Assembly: GCA_964304625.1 (NCBI GenBank)
Contig: OZ199840.1
Coordinates: 5,394,001-5,458,000 of the forward strand
Direction of reading: 5' to 3'
DNA length: 64,000 bases
DNA from: Kudoa neothunni
Lineage: Eukaryota; Cnidaria
The position numbers and the translations under genes were made by a program. Below are positions 41,689 through 54,751 of the stretch, piece by piece. The stretch's first letter is position 1; every line of letters starts with the position of its first letter. A model generated the notes under the pieces. That model ran no database searches. It saw nothing but the letters and a program-made list of their open reading frames with translations, and was not told the DNA's origin.

Positions 41689-42785
41689 TTATTCTAATAT
41701 TATCTCCCGTTGAGACCACTCAGAAAGATAGCCTAACATTTTACGATAGAAACTATCGCAGTGATTAGGAATGATTTCTTGATAACATTCAGATATTGCC
41801 ATCCTCAGTTCGTTTTCATTTTTGCTCTGCCTTCTTAAACTAAATTTTTCCAGACTGAAAATACATTTTCAATGGGATTCAAGAAAGGTGAATAAGTGGG
41901 AGCAAAAATTTAATATTTAAATTTTCTTCTAAAATCACGGTTTCGAGACCTTTGTAATGGTGTATTCTAGCATTGTCCATAACGAATACCGGGTTTTCTA
42001 TCCTCTTTTCCGTACAAGCGTATTTTAATTCGATGAAGCAATGTTTAAATTCTTCACCAGTGATAGCTTTGTCGTGAAACTTGTGGTAAACAATGGAATT
42101 TTTTTGATAGCAGAAACCACAGAAATGTTTCTGCTCCTGGTGGCATTGACGAAGGCGTAAGTAGATGTGCCTCTTAGCGACCTACCTCGCTTTGGTCTGT
42201 TAACGACTGCAAAGCTAACTTCATCTAAAAAGATTATGCTTTCGTGTCGCACCGATATTTCCAAATTGCGAAACATGTCGGCGTATTCTTTCTTCTTTTC
42301 CAGGGTGGATTCGCAATTTCTCCTTTCGAGCACAGTCACTAAAGTTATGAGTGTGTGGTAAAATTCACCAATCATTTGATCTATGGTGCTAATAGACACG
42401 ATTTAATTGAATTCATCCAAAACCATTTGTTTGAGCTCCTTTAGCGATAACATGGAGTTTTCGTCCATCGATGAAATATTTTTCTCTTTCTGTTCTAATG
42501 ATAAAATAGAGCGTTTTTCGCCTTCTCTAGGTTTCGGTTAGATGCCTCCTGTCTTTTGGAACTTCGAAGTTATTGTGGTCACGGTTGACCTTGGTAACTT
42601 AATTTGGGAGGCAATCGCAGTAGTACTCATTCCCAAAAGAATAAGCCCATGTATTTGCTCCTTTTACTCATGGAAATCGTCGTCCTTTGTTTCCGTTTCT
42701 GCTTCGATTCTTGAACAAGAAAAGTTTCATGTTCACAGGAATCTGAATCGGACAAGCTCTCATTATTACTGTGGTGGCTATCCAT
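41689..42785 (-). pseudogene. Tc1/mariner (IS630-type) transposase remnant
   Basis: Minus strand, beginning at an ATG at 42,785 (MDSHHSNNESLSDSDSCEHE). Next comes a helix-turn-helix part (SQIKLPRSTVTTITSKFQKT) near 42,550-42,650. The best-kept segment, 42,025-42,399, contains EYADMFRNL and IIFLDEVSF (first Asp), then GRSLRG and RSRNISVVSAI. Downstream are NPVFVMDNARIHH (second Asp) near 41,950 and a degraded LNPIENVFSVWK-like block (third acidic residue) near 41,860. The end is near 41,689. Frame changes occur at the HTH and before the last motif, plus a stop near 42,402. No terminal repeats were recognised. Confidence 0.75.
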
Positions 42786-44156
42786 AACTAATAATATTTA
42801 ATGTAAATAGCGTGGTAAATTTGTGCTACAACGAGGCACATTTATTAAATAACTTGGAAACAGTATTCTTAATACAACATTATATTCAGAAATTCAGATT
42901 TTTATTGGAAAATAAATGATAATATTTAAAAGCCCAAAAAGACTAATTAAATCCTTACAGTTTAAGAAATACCCATTGTTTACACATCCTTTTAAGTTAA
43001 TTTTATGTTTCTCCGTTTAATATATGCAATGTATCAAAATTCTAAATATTATGCTTTACATAATAAGTAACATTCTGAATTTTACTGATTGTTTGCTTAA
43101 TCGATGTTTATGAGAAGTAACAAATATTGTATTTAATATTATATAAATGATCAATTTTCTATTCCATAACATATTTTTTTTATATAATTAATAATAAATA
43201 ATTAATTTATCTATATCCATATAATGATAAAAATACACAAGGTTATAATAAACCAAATAATAAAATTCGTTAAATTTATCCTATGTTGTTGATTTAAAAA
43301 ATTACTATTTCCTGCAGAATAAAAACTTTGTTAAATTAAGTTATAATATTTACTTTTGGGATTTATGTATTGCATTCCGTTACGAAAACAAAATTCTGTC
43401 GATTTGGCGTGTTCTTCACAAAATATTTAAAAAATATCTTAATCACTTCATTTCTTTAATTTTTTTTATTTTATACAAATATTGTATGTTTATTTAATGA
43501 TTGCATACTTGTTCAAGTTATAGTCGTATTTTGAAAACACAGAGGCATCATTCATTATTACACACGTATTTTTGTCTATCATAAGTTTATGAATAAAAAA
43601 TTTGAAGCAATTTCTTAATTAAAAAAATAATTCGCTACGAAATAATTAGGAATGATTTTTTTAATCTTAAAATTATCGAGTTTATTTTTAAAATTATTAA
43701 TATATTTTAATCAATACGTTTTTTAGAAATATACAATTACATAATCAATATTGTTACAACAAATTTTAAAATGATATAGGAAGAGATAAAATTCAATATT
43801 AACTAAGTTAAATAAAAACCGAAAATATACATCAGATAAATATTATCTTTAGATATAATTAATTCGTCATATTTAAAATTATCATAGATAATAAAAATAT
43901 AAATTATTATTAATAAAATTAATTAAACAATCAACAATAGTTAATTTAATAACCTATTACCAAGATACCTAATCAAAAGAGTCAATATTTACAAAGCTTA
44001 TATTTTTATGGTAATGAATTTTAGCTAATGATAAAATATTCGGCAAATAAAAAGATATAACTACTAAAATATTTTAATCAACAACGATAAAATATAATAT
44101 CCAAGATTACATTATCTTAGCTATAGTCATCGTTGATTAGATATGATGAATATAGC
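42786..44156. other. intergenic, nothing supported
   Basis: AT-rich DNA. GATA motifs cluster in the last 150 bases before array gene 6; nothing else can be supported. Confidence 0.5.
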
Positions 44157-44164
44157 TATAAAAG
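44157..44164 (+). promoter_or_regulatory. TATA box of array gene 6
   Basis: TATAAAAG lies 56 bp before the ATG at 44,213. The stretch TCATTGATTAGAATAGA between box and ATG resembles the same interval of gene 8 (GCATTGATTCAGCTAAATAGA), pointing to a shared core promoter. Confidence 0.55.
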
Positions 44165-44212
44165 GACATGATACTCTTCACTTGAATCATTGATTAGAAT
44201 AGATTGACAAAA

Positions 44213-45148
44213 ATGAGTGTTACAACTACTGTTTTTTTGTGTGTTCTCTGTAAATTCTTTGTATGGTATGTTGGTATTTCTAAATCTGTCTTAGATCTAT
44301 TAACTTTGGAAAACACCCAGGCTCATTATGTATCATTAATGTTCATATTATAGAATTTGATTTATTGAATTAATTCTTTCTAGTACAAAGTGAATGAGGC
44401 AGTCGAAAAACAATCAGTTCCCATTCTTTTGTCGTTAATCGACGATGGTTTAATAAAACATGATCAGGCCAAGGTATCAAGTTCTAATTTAAAAGCTTAA
44501 TTGCTTCTATAGAAAGGTATACTCTATGGAGCTATCGGAGATTTGACGACATTTTACAACAAACACCCATTGCATAGTGAACTTTGCATTAAGTATTTTG
44601 TCTGTGATGGTTACGACCGTATATTTTATTTATTTTGTTATGTTTAATTTCTGAACAATTCTTTATAGTCTTAGCATTGAAAGAAAAGACGAAATGCTTA
44701 CCTTGCATCGTATAATATTTATTCTATACTCGTATAATTTTTCCGTAGATGGTTATGTACCTCTTCTATTACCAAAACATCAAAGGGGAGTATCAATTTA
44801 ATCATTACGTAAAATTTTTTGTTTTATTAAATATGTTGAATACGATATTTTTTACGTTTTTCAAAGATATAATTTAAAATCTGTAGGAAGAGCTAGAAAT
44901 GCTTAAGGCTTCAAAGATTGTCTGTGAATTAGGAGATAAATGTAACCATAATCAGGTTGTACAAAGTCAAGGTAAGCCATTAATATTGTTTCAATAATTA
45001 TATGTTTATTTTTTATTTGATCTTAGCAATGAGCGTAGGAACCTCGCATCCCCAACAATTCAATGAAACAAACACACTTCAAAATCTCATAGCTAGAGCA
45101 GGAGGTATGAAATTGACTGGAGTAACCATAGAAGCAGGTACCCCTTAG
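44213..45148 (+). CDS. array gene 6: secreted six-cysteine protein
   Basis: Seven exons: 44213-44249, 44295-44329, 44384-44473, 44513-44618, 44669-44709, 44887-44971, 45027-45148, giving 171 aa. The signal is MSVTTTVFLCVL and the microexon ends QAHY. The core is FYNKHPLHSELCIKYFVC (Cys 79 and 85), CLPCI (Cys 99 and 102) and VCELGDKC (Cys 116 and 122). The tail exon holds FNETNTLQNLIARAGG and ends VTIEAGTP, a plan shared with genes 4 and 8 (an N.L..LI helix-like stretch, then an I.E or I.LE strand and a Pro-containing end). Every border is GT-AG and phases are 1-0-0-1-0-1. This is the cleanest member and a good reference model. Function unknown; secreted by inference. Confidence 0.87.
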
Positions 45149-46524
45149 ACAAACGCCTTCTTTCACATTCATTATCACTATTGTTTCTCTACAACGGGAT
45201 ATTTTCCTGATATTGTTTTTTTGGCATTGATATTATTACATTTTTTATTGCTATTTGAAACTGATATTTATTACAAACAAAATAAGTATAGGATTTTATC
45301 ACAACAAACAAACACTTATTCGAGAATAAATTTAATACTTAATAGTAGGTAAAACATTAAATAATAATAATAATAATAGAAATTTTTTTTTCATTTGTTA
45401 ATCTCCCATTTCTTCAAAACGTGGATAGTAAGTAAAAATTTTTAATATATAATATTCCATTTTAGATTGACTTTTAATGATTTGAATGCTATATTTTTTA
45501 TGAAAAAATTTGTATTACTAACATAAGGAATATAATAGGCGTCAATAAACAAAAAATATCCCTCTTCAAAATTATTAATAGTATCTAAGTTTTAAAATTG
45601 TAAAAAATTTCATTTTAATTTACTTACCTATTTTTAGATTTAAAACATCAATTTATGTCATATCGAATATGTTTAGCGCATGTTATTATTGAGTGTATAC
45701 GCCAGGGACATCAAAGTCATTTACTAAGAGGTCGCATTTTTTATTTTCATATGTTTCGATGGCGGGAATATGAAATTGTTTTATCAACTTATAAATTCAA
45801 CAATAATATATATACTTATAAAATTATCAATTTATATTTGAATGTGAAACATCAAGCCACTTCATGACCGATCAATGTTTCTCCCTCTCAATACAAATAG
45901 AGTAATTCCAATTATAAGAAATGCATTAATATTTTAAACTGGTTTCTATGTCATGAATTAGTATATTTCGTTTATGAGAACTCGCTGGGATTACAAACGA
46001 CTCATCGTCTACTGTATAATTCAAAAACAAAATTTGGCTGATGATGATATTTGTTTTAATTATTAAGTGCGCTTATTTCAAATAAAAATGAATTTTTATT
46101 TATTTAAACCCCACTTAAAATTTGTAGATGCTCATAATTTATAGGTTATCGGGTTCAAAATTTTTTATTATTTATTTAATAATCACCATTTGGATATAAG
46201 TGCATAATTTTGTAGAATTCTGTATGATACTAGCAATCATCTGATGAACGGTGATTACTACATCATCATTTAAAAATTATAATATAAAATCACTTAAACT
46301 CAACTATAATAAAGCTTTTTAACTATTGGAAGTATTATAATTAATTAAACCTTGAAACATATATCTCATCAATTCATATGTTTTAAATTTATGATTTCGC
46401 AATATTAATGCGTCAATTTTCTCTTTAGTTTCATTAAAATTTAAAAACCGCCCAAATAAATTAAATGATAAGTTTTTATCTACGCTCGTCCATTATAGTA
46501 ATGTACTGATAAATATAAGCCAGC
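45149..46524. other. intergenic, nothing supported
   Basis: AT-rich DNA with an AAT trinucleotide repeat at about 45,361-45,379. The plus-strand open frame at 45,655-45,867 matches nothing I know. Confidence 0.5.
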
Positions 46525-47245
46525 CAGGGGTCGGGAACCTTTTTGGGGGAGAGAGCCATAAAACATATTTTAAAACAAATAATAGAAGTGCCTATGTGCT
46601 TTTTATATAATTCCAACATTTTAATGTAAAACAAGTCACTCAATTCTTTTTAATGTCCTTTTTAAATTATTGCCAATCAATGAATAATATATATCATCAT
46701 CAATGCGATTTTGGTTTCAACATGGTTTTGCAGATGGCGTTGTAGCCTGGTCGACACTTGACGAAATTAGGCTTCATTCCAGCGTTGAAACTTCCATCCG
46801 TTATACGTGGCCGTAGTTTGGTCTTAATGTTTTTTAAATGTAGAAGGTCACCTTGCATATATAAGTGGGGACTAACATTGTCATTACAACAATACTCGCA
46901 CGCTGCAGTGTATTGTACAGTAACCGACTTACCGTAGTTATCGTTCCGCATATGCACAGCGGATTCAACGAAACAGTTTTAAAAATTGGAAATTTTTCTG
47001 CTGACCAGATACTGCCATCCAACGAGCCACATCTGGCTCCTGACCTTTGTTTTAAGCGAATTAAGAAAGTTACTTTGGCGCAATCGCTCTCATGATTATG
47101 AAGGTATCCCGGGTCTGATTTGGAAACCCCTGCAAATGTCTGGTCTGATTTTTAATTACAAGCATTTATTGGAAAGGAAAGACGCAACATGTACACATCA
47201 GAATGATAAAATTTTATTGTTATTGCCTTATTGTATTAAATAAAA
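46525..47245 (-). mobile_element. hAT transposon fragment
   Basis: The left end at 46,525 begins CAGGGGTCGGGAACCTTTTT then GAGAGAGCCATAAAACATAT, the terminal repeat of a widespread hAT group. GAGCCACATCTGGCTC near 47,022-47,037 is the sub-terminal motif usually found near the other end of such elements. The minus-strand frame 46,700-46,957 ends KLRPRITDGSFNAGMKPNF...KPKSH, resembling the C-terminus of ZBED5/GTF2IRD2-like hAT transposases. The rest of the gene is lost or scrambled, and the right terminus is missing or not recognised. Confidence 0.6.
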
Positions 47246-47705
47246 ATGGCAGAATTAAATTTCTTGTGTAACTAATTGAATTAGTAATAACAACATATGA
47301 AAACATTATCACACATTTTAATAATTATAAATAATGTTGAAAAATTAAAATTTATAGCAATATATTTTCTTAAAAAAATTTTTCAAGTGATTAACATTTA
47401 ACAAATTTATATTTAACCCTTTGAGTACTGAAAATCAAGGAGTGAGCAAATATTTTTATTAAAATGTTAAAATAATAAATAAAAATGAAATTAATAACAT
47501 ATATAAAAATTTTGTTAATATTTAGTTAGTAAGCCTATTAAACTTAATGACGCCATATGGCACCAATCGGAGAAACCTTGGTCTCCAAAATTTAAAACGA
47601 CGTTGTTGTTCCCCAAAAATAAGCATATAATAGATTAACGTAAGGAAAAAGCGATTTTTTCGTATGATAGTCCAAGAAGCAGTTTCTATTTATATTTAAG
47701 CATAA

Positions 47706-49407
47706 TTAGACATCGCATTTGTCACAGATTGTTCTGGAACGCAATCTACAAAATTTACCTATTACTTTGACCATTATGAATTCTGGGAAATGAGATGTTT
47801 GGGAAAATCGTACATTTTTACTTACCTGTGACTCAGATAGATTATAGACCCTACCTATCATTGGAATTGATGTAATAACAAAGTTGGATGTGGACGGCCT
47901 ACCTCTCCTCTTCATCATATTTACCATCTGATTCACATGCATCAATTGCTCGCTCAACGAAACGTTATAATCCATTAAACAACGATTATTTTTGGCAGGA
48001 ATTTCGTTTAACACGCATTGGCGTTTTTAGACAAGGGATCCGATAAGGATACAAAAATTAATAACCCACAAAATATCCTCTTATTCCAATTTATGGATTT
48101 ATGGTACAATCGATAAAGAGTCATCAATATTTCAGAAAAGTCCATTCCACCCATATTTCGATCGTACATTATGATGATATGTGGCAATCGATTTTTTTCA
48201 ACTTTTTTTTCTTTTCGATCATAGCTGTCGATAATGCTAATAGGAGAAATAGAGTGAGTCACAGTTACGACGGAGCTGTCTAACCAACGCACAATGTTAG
48301 TTTTTGAATTTTTATCTACATATAACGCGTATTCGTAACCGCCCCTTTTTAATTTTTATAGTTCTTATCATCATTGATAGGACAATTACGGAGGCGATTT
48401 CTTCTCATCTTACTCGCAGAATGATGACCCATTTTGAGTAGAATCGAATGCAGCGGGAGCGTTGAAAAATAATTATCAAAATATAGGTTGCGTATGTTTC
48501 CCTTTTCAATAGACTGGGCCAATTTTAAAACGATGTGGGAACATCGACAGCCAGAGTTTTCGCCATCGTAAGTAAAATTACCATCTTCAAAAATTTGTAA
48601 TGGACAACACCACCCGACCAATTTCTTGTAAATACCTTGAACTCCCATTTTGCAGGTTAGGATGGCAGATTATAGTTTGAGGCCAGATTTAACTTCATAT
48701 GGAATCATCTGCATATCCACGCATTGATTATAGTCGGATTCAGTTTTCAAACAGGCCTCTCGAATGATGTCTGGTAGGGACCTCACATTAAAAAATCGAT
48801 CATAGTCCATGAGGGTATGGAATTTAACAATATCCTGATTATTTCAAAGATGAATGAATTTTTGCATATACATGAAGCGATCTTTCGACATTTTCTCAGC
48901 TATAATTGTTATGTTGAATTCAGCACTCCAATAGCTCCTTATTCTAGGTAGTTCAATAATGGCCATTCTTATATGTCCATCAACGAATAATTTTATTTCA
49001 TTTACAGTAGTTCGAAACGACGAATTTTTATCTATGAAATACATTTTAATTTCTTTACAAATTAATTTAAATAATTTGTCGGAAAAGAACATATTAAAGT
49101 ATGAATGAGTATCCAAAATATTTCCTTTTTGGAGTTTTATATTATTGAGGATGTTTTCATCTATCACTTTTGATGAGTTTATTATAAATTGTGGTTGATG
49201 GTGGTTATGACTCCCGTGTGAGAACTAGTATCTGAGGGAAAATTGGGTTTTCAAATTTTCGATTTCGTCATATGATATGTTTTCAGCGTTACATATAACT
49301 GTATCAGGTAATAATCTTAACTCCTCAACAATATTGCCATTATCACCAATCTTTTTCACCAAATCAGAGTCCATGATAATGTTAATCAGACACAACAACA
49401 TGGGCAA
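47706..49407 (-). pseudogene. piggyBac transposase of the second lineage, broken
   Basis: Minus-strand segments in order: 49,225-49,407 (acidic N-terminus), 48,844-49,167 (YFNMFFSDKLFKLI, ELPRIRSYWS), 48,349-48,648 (GVQGIYKKLVG, GNIRNLYFDNYFSTLPLHSILLK with the second catalytic Asp), 48,008-48,292 (DRNMGGMDFSE with the third, then YHKSINWNKRIF) and 47,706-48,014 (C-terminal part, ending FCRLRSRTICDKC, a cut cysteine finger). Several frame changes separate the segments. Glycine-rich GGMD in place of GGVD is within family variation. Confidence 0.75.
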
Positions 49408-50233
49408 CTAATGGTGGCACGAATTAATCATTCGCTGTAAATCTTAACTTTTATGAACTAATAATGGCGATATACATTTTTTTAACGAAAATATAATAAT
49501 TTTAAGATTAAGATTCTATCCACCAAACATTACCTTTTTATTATACAATAAACTGGCGCAAAAGCCCCGCTTCGCGTTGGCTTCCTTGCTTGGTCACGCA
49601 GACTAAAGCCTTGAGTAGGCCAAGGTCATTTGAAGTTAAAAGTAAATTCAGAGTATTTAGATAAATAATACAAAGATTATTCATTTAACTGATGATTTGT
49701 TTAACTCATTGGGTGGGTGAACCTTATTTAATATTTTTAAAAACGAGTAAACACTACTGAGAGTTTGAATTTCCTATTTAAAGCTACTTAAATATCGATT
49801 TTCTCCTTGTTGTTCATAATAATCTCTAAATCGTACCATATGAAATTGACTAATCTTGTTAAACATCAAAAAATGAATTTCATATTAATGTTAGGCTACA
49901 TAACCTAATATTACCTTCCTTATTTGAGTTATATCAATTAACAAATTAATTTTCAATAATTTAATGTAAAATAAACACTATGGTACATTTAAAATTAACT
50001 TTTTATAACTTTAACGAAATGACCTATATGTTAGCATAAATCCTGAATTCATACCACTCATATCACCTGAAAATGTTTTTAATCATTTTGCAGAACACAA
50101 AGCTTTTATAATTTTTTACGTATTTTTTAGTGTTAAAATAAAATTTTATCTTTCCATATGTGTGCTCAAATGTGGAGATATGCCTCTCTATTAATAATGA
50201 AAAATGCGTACGCACTGACACGGACATTACTAC

Positions 50234-50309
50234 ATTATATATATATATATTATATATATATTATAATATATATAGAAGATAGATAGATAGATAGATAGAT
50301 GGATGGATA
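50234..50309. repeat. compound TA / GATA microsatellite
   Basis: A run of TA units passes into about seven GATA units and then GGAT units. It lies inside the piggyBac-bounded interval. Confidence 0.9.
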
Positions 50310-50491
50310 TCGATTTAATTTGCATTTTTATTGATAAAACATAAAACAATATTGTTATTTGGTTTTTAAATTAAATAGAAATTATTAAGGACCCTATGAG
50401 ATATATTTACGCAGAAAAACTAATATAAACCGAGAAATTTCTAAACCAACGCCAAGGTGCCATTTGGCACCATTCGGTATTAAAGGGTTAA

Positions 50492-52020
50492 AGGTCGAAA
50501 AATATTCAAAGTACTCACACATAGTTAGATGTAAGCTAACCGACGTTTTATACCTACTTTTCTTTACGTCATGTAGATTTTTAAAAATAGTGATCTGTGG
50601 TAAAATAATTTCATTCACAGTAATGGGCCGGTCGTACGTAATACCCCTGGGGATGAGTAAATTATACGGATTATCAGTCCCAGCCGGATAATACGTATTT
50701 TTTGCACAAGCGCACAAAAAATATTATAACAAAAAACTATCTATAACTTAAATATTAATGAAAAGAAAATTATTTATTTTGTTTAGAATTACAATTTAAA
50801 AATGAATGAACATCTGGAATAGAATCAGACAATAACTCCCACCTGTTTGAGTCATGATGTTTAATATAGTTACCAACACCTTCTAAATAACACCAAGCCA
50901 TCTCTGAAATTCTCGATATTTTATCAATAAAATCATCATCAGTTATTGAATTATTAGGGAGGGACTGTCATTGCACCATTGTTATTTCTATGAATTGGAG
51001 AGGACATCATTAAAAACCATACCATTGTTTATCTACATCATGTGTCTATGTTTATCCTTCATAATTCAAATAGCTACCACATTGATATGACCATAAAAAC
51101 TTATTAATTGTTTAATCGCGGTAAAAAGAAAGAAAACGCTTAAATTAATTACCCAGTCAAAGCAAAAATTTACGTACGACCAATCCTCATCAGACTTTTT
51201 ATTCATCTTTTTTACGTACTAATTATGCTTATAAATTATTTAATGCGAATATTTTTAACATTAAATCATTTAAATAGGAAGGAGCATTTTAATATGTAAA
51301 ATGACTAATGAAGGTACGACCGGTCGATTACTGTATCACTGTAGTTCAATGTCAATTTATTAAATTAAGAATATTAAAATTTAGTGATACCGATGTGTTT
51401 ATTAATAATAATTTTTGATATCAAAATAAATTAATTGTTTTACACAACCATTAAACATGGATGAGGTTTACAATTTAATTCCTGTCCAACAATTTGAATA
51501 TATATTTGATAAATAATTATTTTTTACATATATGAATATATCAAATAAAATAATAATTAAAAATTAATATATTCTAAATAATATAATCCCTATCAATAAT
51601 TAAAAATAAACAATAATCTATTAGAATTTAAATTATTCAGTTATCACATTGTTTTATTTATTTATCTACTATTAATCTTTTGAAAAGATTATTTATCTTA
51701 AAAAATATTGGAATTGTGAGAAGCGACGTAACAGAGATATAAATTTATTGCCGTATCTTTGTAATTCAATGATATTAATCAATACAGATAAATAATATAA
51801 ACAGACACATTTTAATTATTGTATTTATTTGAATTAAATGTATACGTTAAGCTCGGATAATTGAGTATTTTATAATATTTAACTCAAACTAAAAATCAAT
51901 TAAAAATCTCTCTCAAATCAACGTATATATTATACACAACAAATTTTAGATAATCGATAATCTAGATAGTAATTTTTATTTTTGTTTCTACATATGTGAA
52001 ATATATTGTTATCTATACTC
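50492..52020. other. intergenic, nothing supported
   Basis: AT-rich DNA. A minus-strand frame crossing the right transposon end (50,394-50,717; AGTDNPYNLLIPRGITYDRP) looks protein-like, but I cannot assign it; it may be a scrap of an older element. Confidence 0.4.
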
Positions 52021-52027
52021 GATAAAA
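52021..52027 (+). promoter_or_regulatory. TATA-like box of array gene 7
   Basis: GATAAAA lies 53 bp before the ATG at 52,074, the same distance as the TATAAAAG boxes of genes 5, 6 and 8. Confidence 0.4.
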
Positions 52028-52073
52028 CCTTAAATAATCGAGATTTTGTCATATTTCTTTTGTGTGTCCAAAA

Positions 52074-52924
52074 ATGTCGATACATACAATTGTTTTCCTT
52101 GGCTTCATTTGTTATATTCATAATTTGATACATAAATTTATTTTTATTAGGTGTCATAAAAATAGTACCTACTATAGAAGATGAGGTATCATGCTTTTCA
52201 AAATAATTTAATACACTTCAATAGTTTATTTTAATGAATAAAATGAGAGATCAGTTGATTCTAAGTTTGGTTGACCTAAGTAATAACAAATTATTTCAAA
52301 GTGATACAATTAAAGTATGCCTTTGGTTTCTTAAATGAAAATAAAATTATCCAGAATCTTATCATACAAGATGCTCTTGGCGATTTACCAGGATTCATTC
52401 ATGAGTTTCCTATACTCACAGAACTTTGCGAGATATATGCTGTCTGTGAATACCCCTATAGTATGTTTTTTATTCACCCAATATCAATATAAATATATTC
52501 ATAATTTTTTTTTTCGAATTCAAGTTCTCAAATTAAGAAATAAACCTGAATGCGTTCCATGTGTCGTAATTAATTTCTTCATGACAATGATATAGTTTTA
52601 TTATAGTTGGTTTTATATTTGTTTCATATGAGGGAACATATTAATCAACCTTTCACTGAATCAGTAAATATTTATAATATCCACGCAATCTATAAATCAA
52701 CATAATTTCCTTAATTCTCTTTCGCCACAGAAACAATATATGTTACTTCAAGTAACGAAATTATTATGCACTTTGGGGGATCACTGCACACCCTATCAGC
52801 ATTATTTTCACTTACGTAATTAATCATTTTTACATATTTAAAGCTGTTATATTAATCGACTTATTATTTTACTTCATTTTTAGACTCAGTAACTTATAAC
52901 AAAGATCAGGGACCTCATTGCTAA
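52074..52924 (+). CDS. array gene 7: secreted six-cysteine protein
   Basis: Seven exons: 52074-52110, 52151-52185, 52225-52314, 52355-52460, 52525-52565, 52731-52815, 52884-52924, giving 144 aa. The signal is MSIHTIVFLGFI. The core is FIHEFPILTELCEIYAVC, CVPCV and LCTLGDHC, with six cysteines. The tail exon is only 41 nt and ends DQGPHC, adding a C-terminal cysteine. It is among the most diverged members in sequence, yet exons 4-6 have exactly the family lengths (106, 41, 85 nt) and phases. The second intron is 39 bp. Secreted by inference, function unknown. Confidence 0.83.
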
Positions 52925-53985
52925 TTGGATAAATTCTCTAACCTTGATCGCTGTGGTGAATTTTACATCAGATTTTACTATATAAAATCAAATATAACTA
53001 TACCAATCTAATTCGATATGTGGTAAATTTAGATATTTTTTAAATTTTCAAATGAATATAATTTTTATCATGATAAGATGAATAATGATTAAGGAACAAC
53101 ATAATTTTAAGTTCCATAAAAATAATTTTTTCGTTACATTCTTTCCATAATTAAAATTTAAATTTCATAATGCTTTGAAATGAATAAAGTATTTGTTTAC
53201 ATAATTTTTTAAAGAGGTGGGTAAACTTTTTTAACTTGATTATTAAATAATGTTATTATTAGGTAAATTTATTTCCAATAATATAATTGATTTAATAATA
53301 ATTTTCATTTAAATTATCGTATAGTATCAATTTCATATTATTAGGTAACTATTTATTTTATATATTGTAATTAGAGAACTATCTATAAAATTTCTTTTTG
53401 CTCATCTTATATTTCGTAGTACATTTTTCTAAAACGTCCTATTAACGAATGAGTGATCTTAGTTCCTCAATGAAATAGATTTCAATAATGATAATGATAA
53501 AATAAACTTATAGTGGCAGTAGATAATCGATAGTACGAAATCCATTCAGAAACGCCAAAATAATTGGGTAGTAAATATTGCAATCAAGACGTCCAAATCT
53601 TGGTGTTTTCCTCTTGATGTTGAGATTCTTTTTCCAGTGTTTGGTTCTTAAGAGGTTTTTTCGCTTTAAGCCAAATCCAAATCCTGTGTGTTTTTTGTTT
53701 ATTTTCAAAACATTTAGATTATTGAATTCTTTGTGACCAATATATAAATAAGAAGTTTTAGAATTAGGTAGAATAACCAAAGTTATTGTTTTAGTAACGG
53801 AAAGAATTAAAATTATTCGATATTTTAAAAAGATATCGCGGTCGTCGATATCGCGCTATATTCTAACTTCTGGATAATTTTTATTTAACGAATTGTTTTT
53901 ATAATGAATTATTTTGATGTTATTGACGTAAATTATTTTATAGTATGAGTGAAATTTCAAACGGAGATCAAAATAGAGCGTGAAA
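52925..53985. other. intergenic, nothing supported
   Basis: AT-rich DNA. The minus-strand 90-codon frame at 53,508-53,780 is Lys/Asn/Leu rich and matches nothing I recognise. Confidence 0.45.
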
Positions 53986-54114
53986 TAATGTGCCTCAATC
54001 ATGTTTGGCTAAATATTAACTTTAAATATTGACTTAACTAGGATGGTAAGGAGAGGAATTCCATCTAGTGCAAATGTTGAACGAATTTTTTTTAATGGGC
54101 ACAATAAAAACTAA
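53986..54114 (+). pseudogene. hAT transposase C-terminal scrap
   Basis: VPQSCLAKY near 53,991 and RRGIPSSANVERIFFNGHN at 54,049-54,105 match the hAT C-terminal dimerisation region, whose hallmark is (I)P.SSA..ER.FS. A frame change and stops separate the two pieces. No terminal repeat was recognised. Confidence 0.55.
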
Positions 54115-54750
54115 CTAAACTATCTCATTAAAGGCTGAAATTATAAAATATCAACATACCACAAAGCAGTTGATCAGATGAAATAATAATACGTGTTTGA
54201 CGTCACAACCAACAAATAAACTAATATATTACGTGAGCAGCGGTGTCGTGACCCAATGATACCTTGAGCGTTTGAAACATTGATCTAACTTCCTAGCTCA
54301 GGGTTGTGAAGACGATGAAAGCAATTCAATCGACGACAAAAATGAGAAAAACGCGTTTAAAATAAAATTTTATATTATTTTAATAATACTATTGTTTTTT
54401 ATTTGCTATTTTGTTTTTTTTTTCGCCTAATCATTCGTATTTATAGAGTTCAATCTTGGGTTTATTCTGATAATCTCATTTGACGTCCTGGTTTCAACCA
54501 CTTGTAAGCAAACATTATTTGTGTTTTCTTTATTCTTCAACATGGTTAGACCCTCCTATTTTTAAATAAGAAAAACTAAAAATTTATTATTAAGTTTTAT
54601 TAAGGATATTTGGCCGAAAAATAATTTGTAAATTTAGTTTAAATCGAATTATTGATAAAATATTTATAAATCATTACATTGTATAAAATTCATTTAATAT
54701 GCAGTTCAATTAAATTGTAATTAATAATAGATTATTTATTTTTAGCGTCA
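54115..54750. other. intergenic, nothing supported
   Basis: AT-rich DNA, possibly including the 3' remainder of the hAT scrap. No further motif seen. Confidence 0.45.
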
Positions 54751-54751
54751 T

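Larger units (their letters stand above)
47413..50491 (-). mobile_element. piggyBac-type DNA transposon, second lineage
   Basis: Flanked by TTAA at 47,413-47,416 and 50,488-50,491. The ends read inward CCCTTTGAGTACTG and CCCTTTAATACCGAATGG. A palindrome GGTGCCATTTGGCACC sits about 16 bp inside the right end, and a related CGCCATATGGCACC at about 47,551. The transposase lies on the minus strand at 47.7-49.4 kb. Terminal sequence and protein differ from the 13, 37 and 63 kb copies, so this is a separate piggyBac lineage. About 1 kb between the transposase and the right end (49.4-50.45 kb) holds no recognised coding sequence. Confidence 0.75.

Noticed and set aside
44701-44716. Ending array genes at the stop just after CLPCI
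   Set aside because: In every copy the codons after CLPCI begin GTA and the next exon keeps a conserved C-x5-C, so this is a splice donor, not the gene end.
50394-50717. Minus-strand 107-codon frame
   Set aside because: It crosses the right end and TTAA of a piggyBac copy and shows no family motif.
53508-53780. Minus-strand 90-codon frame
   Set aside because: Lys/Asn/Leu-rich without motif; treated as chance or an unidentifiable scrap.
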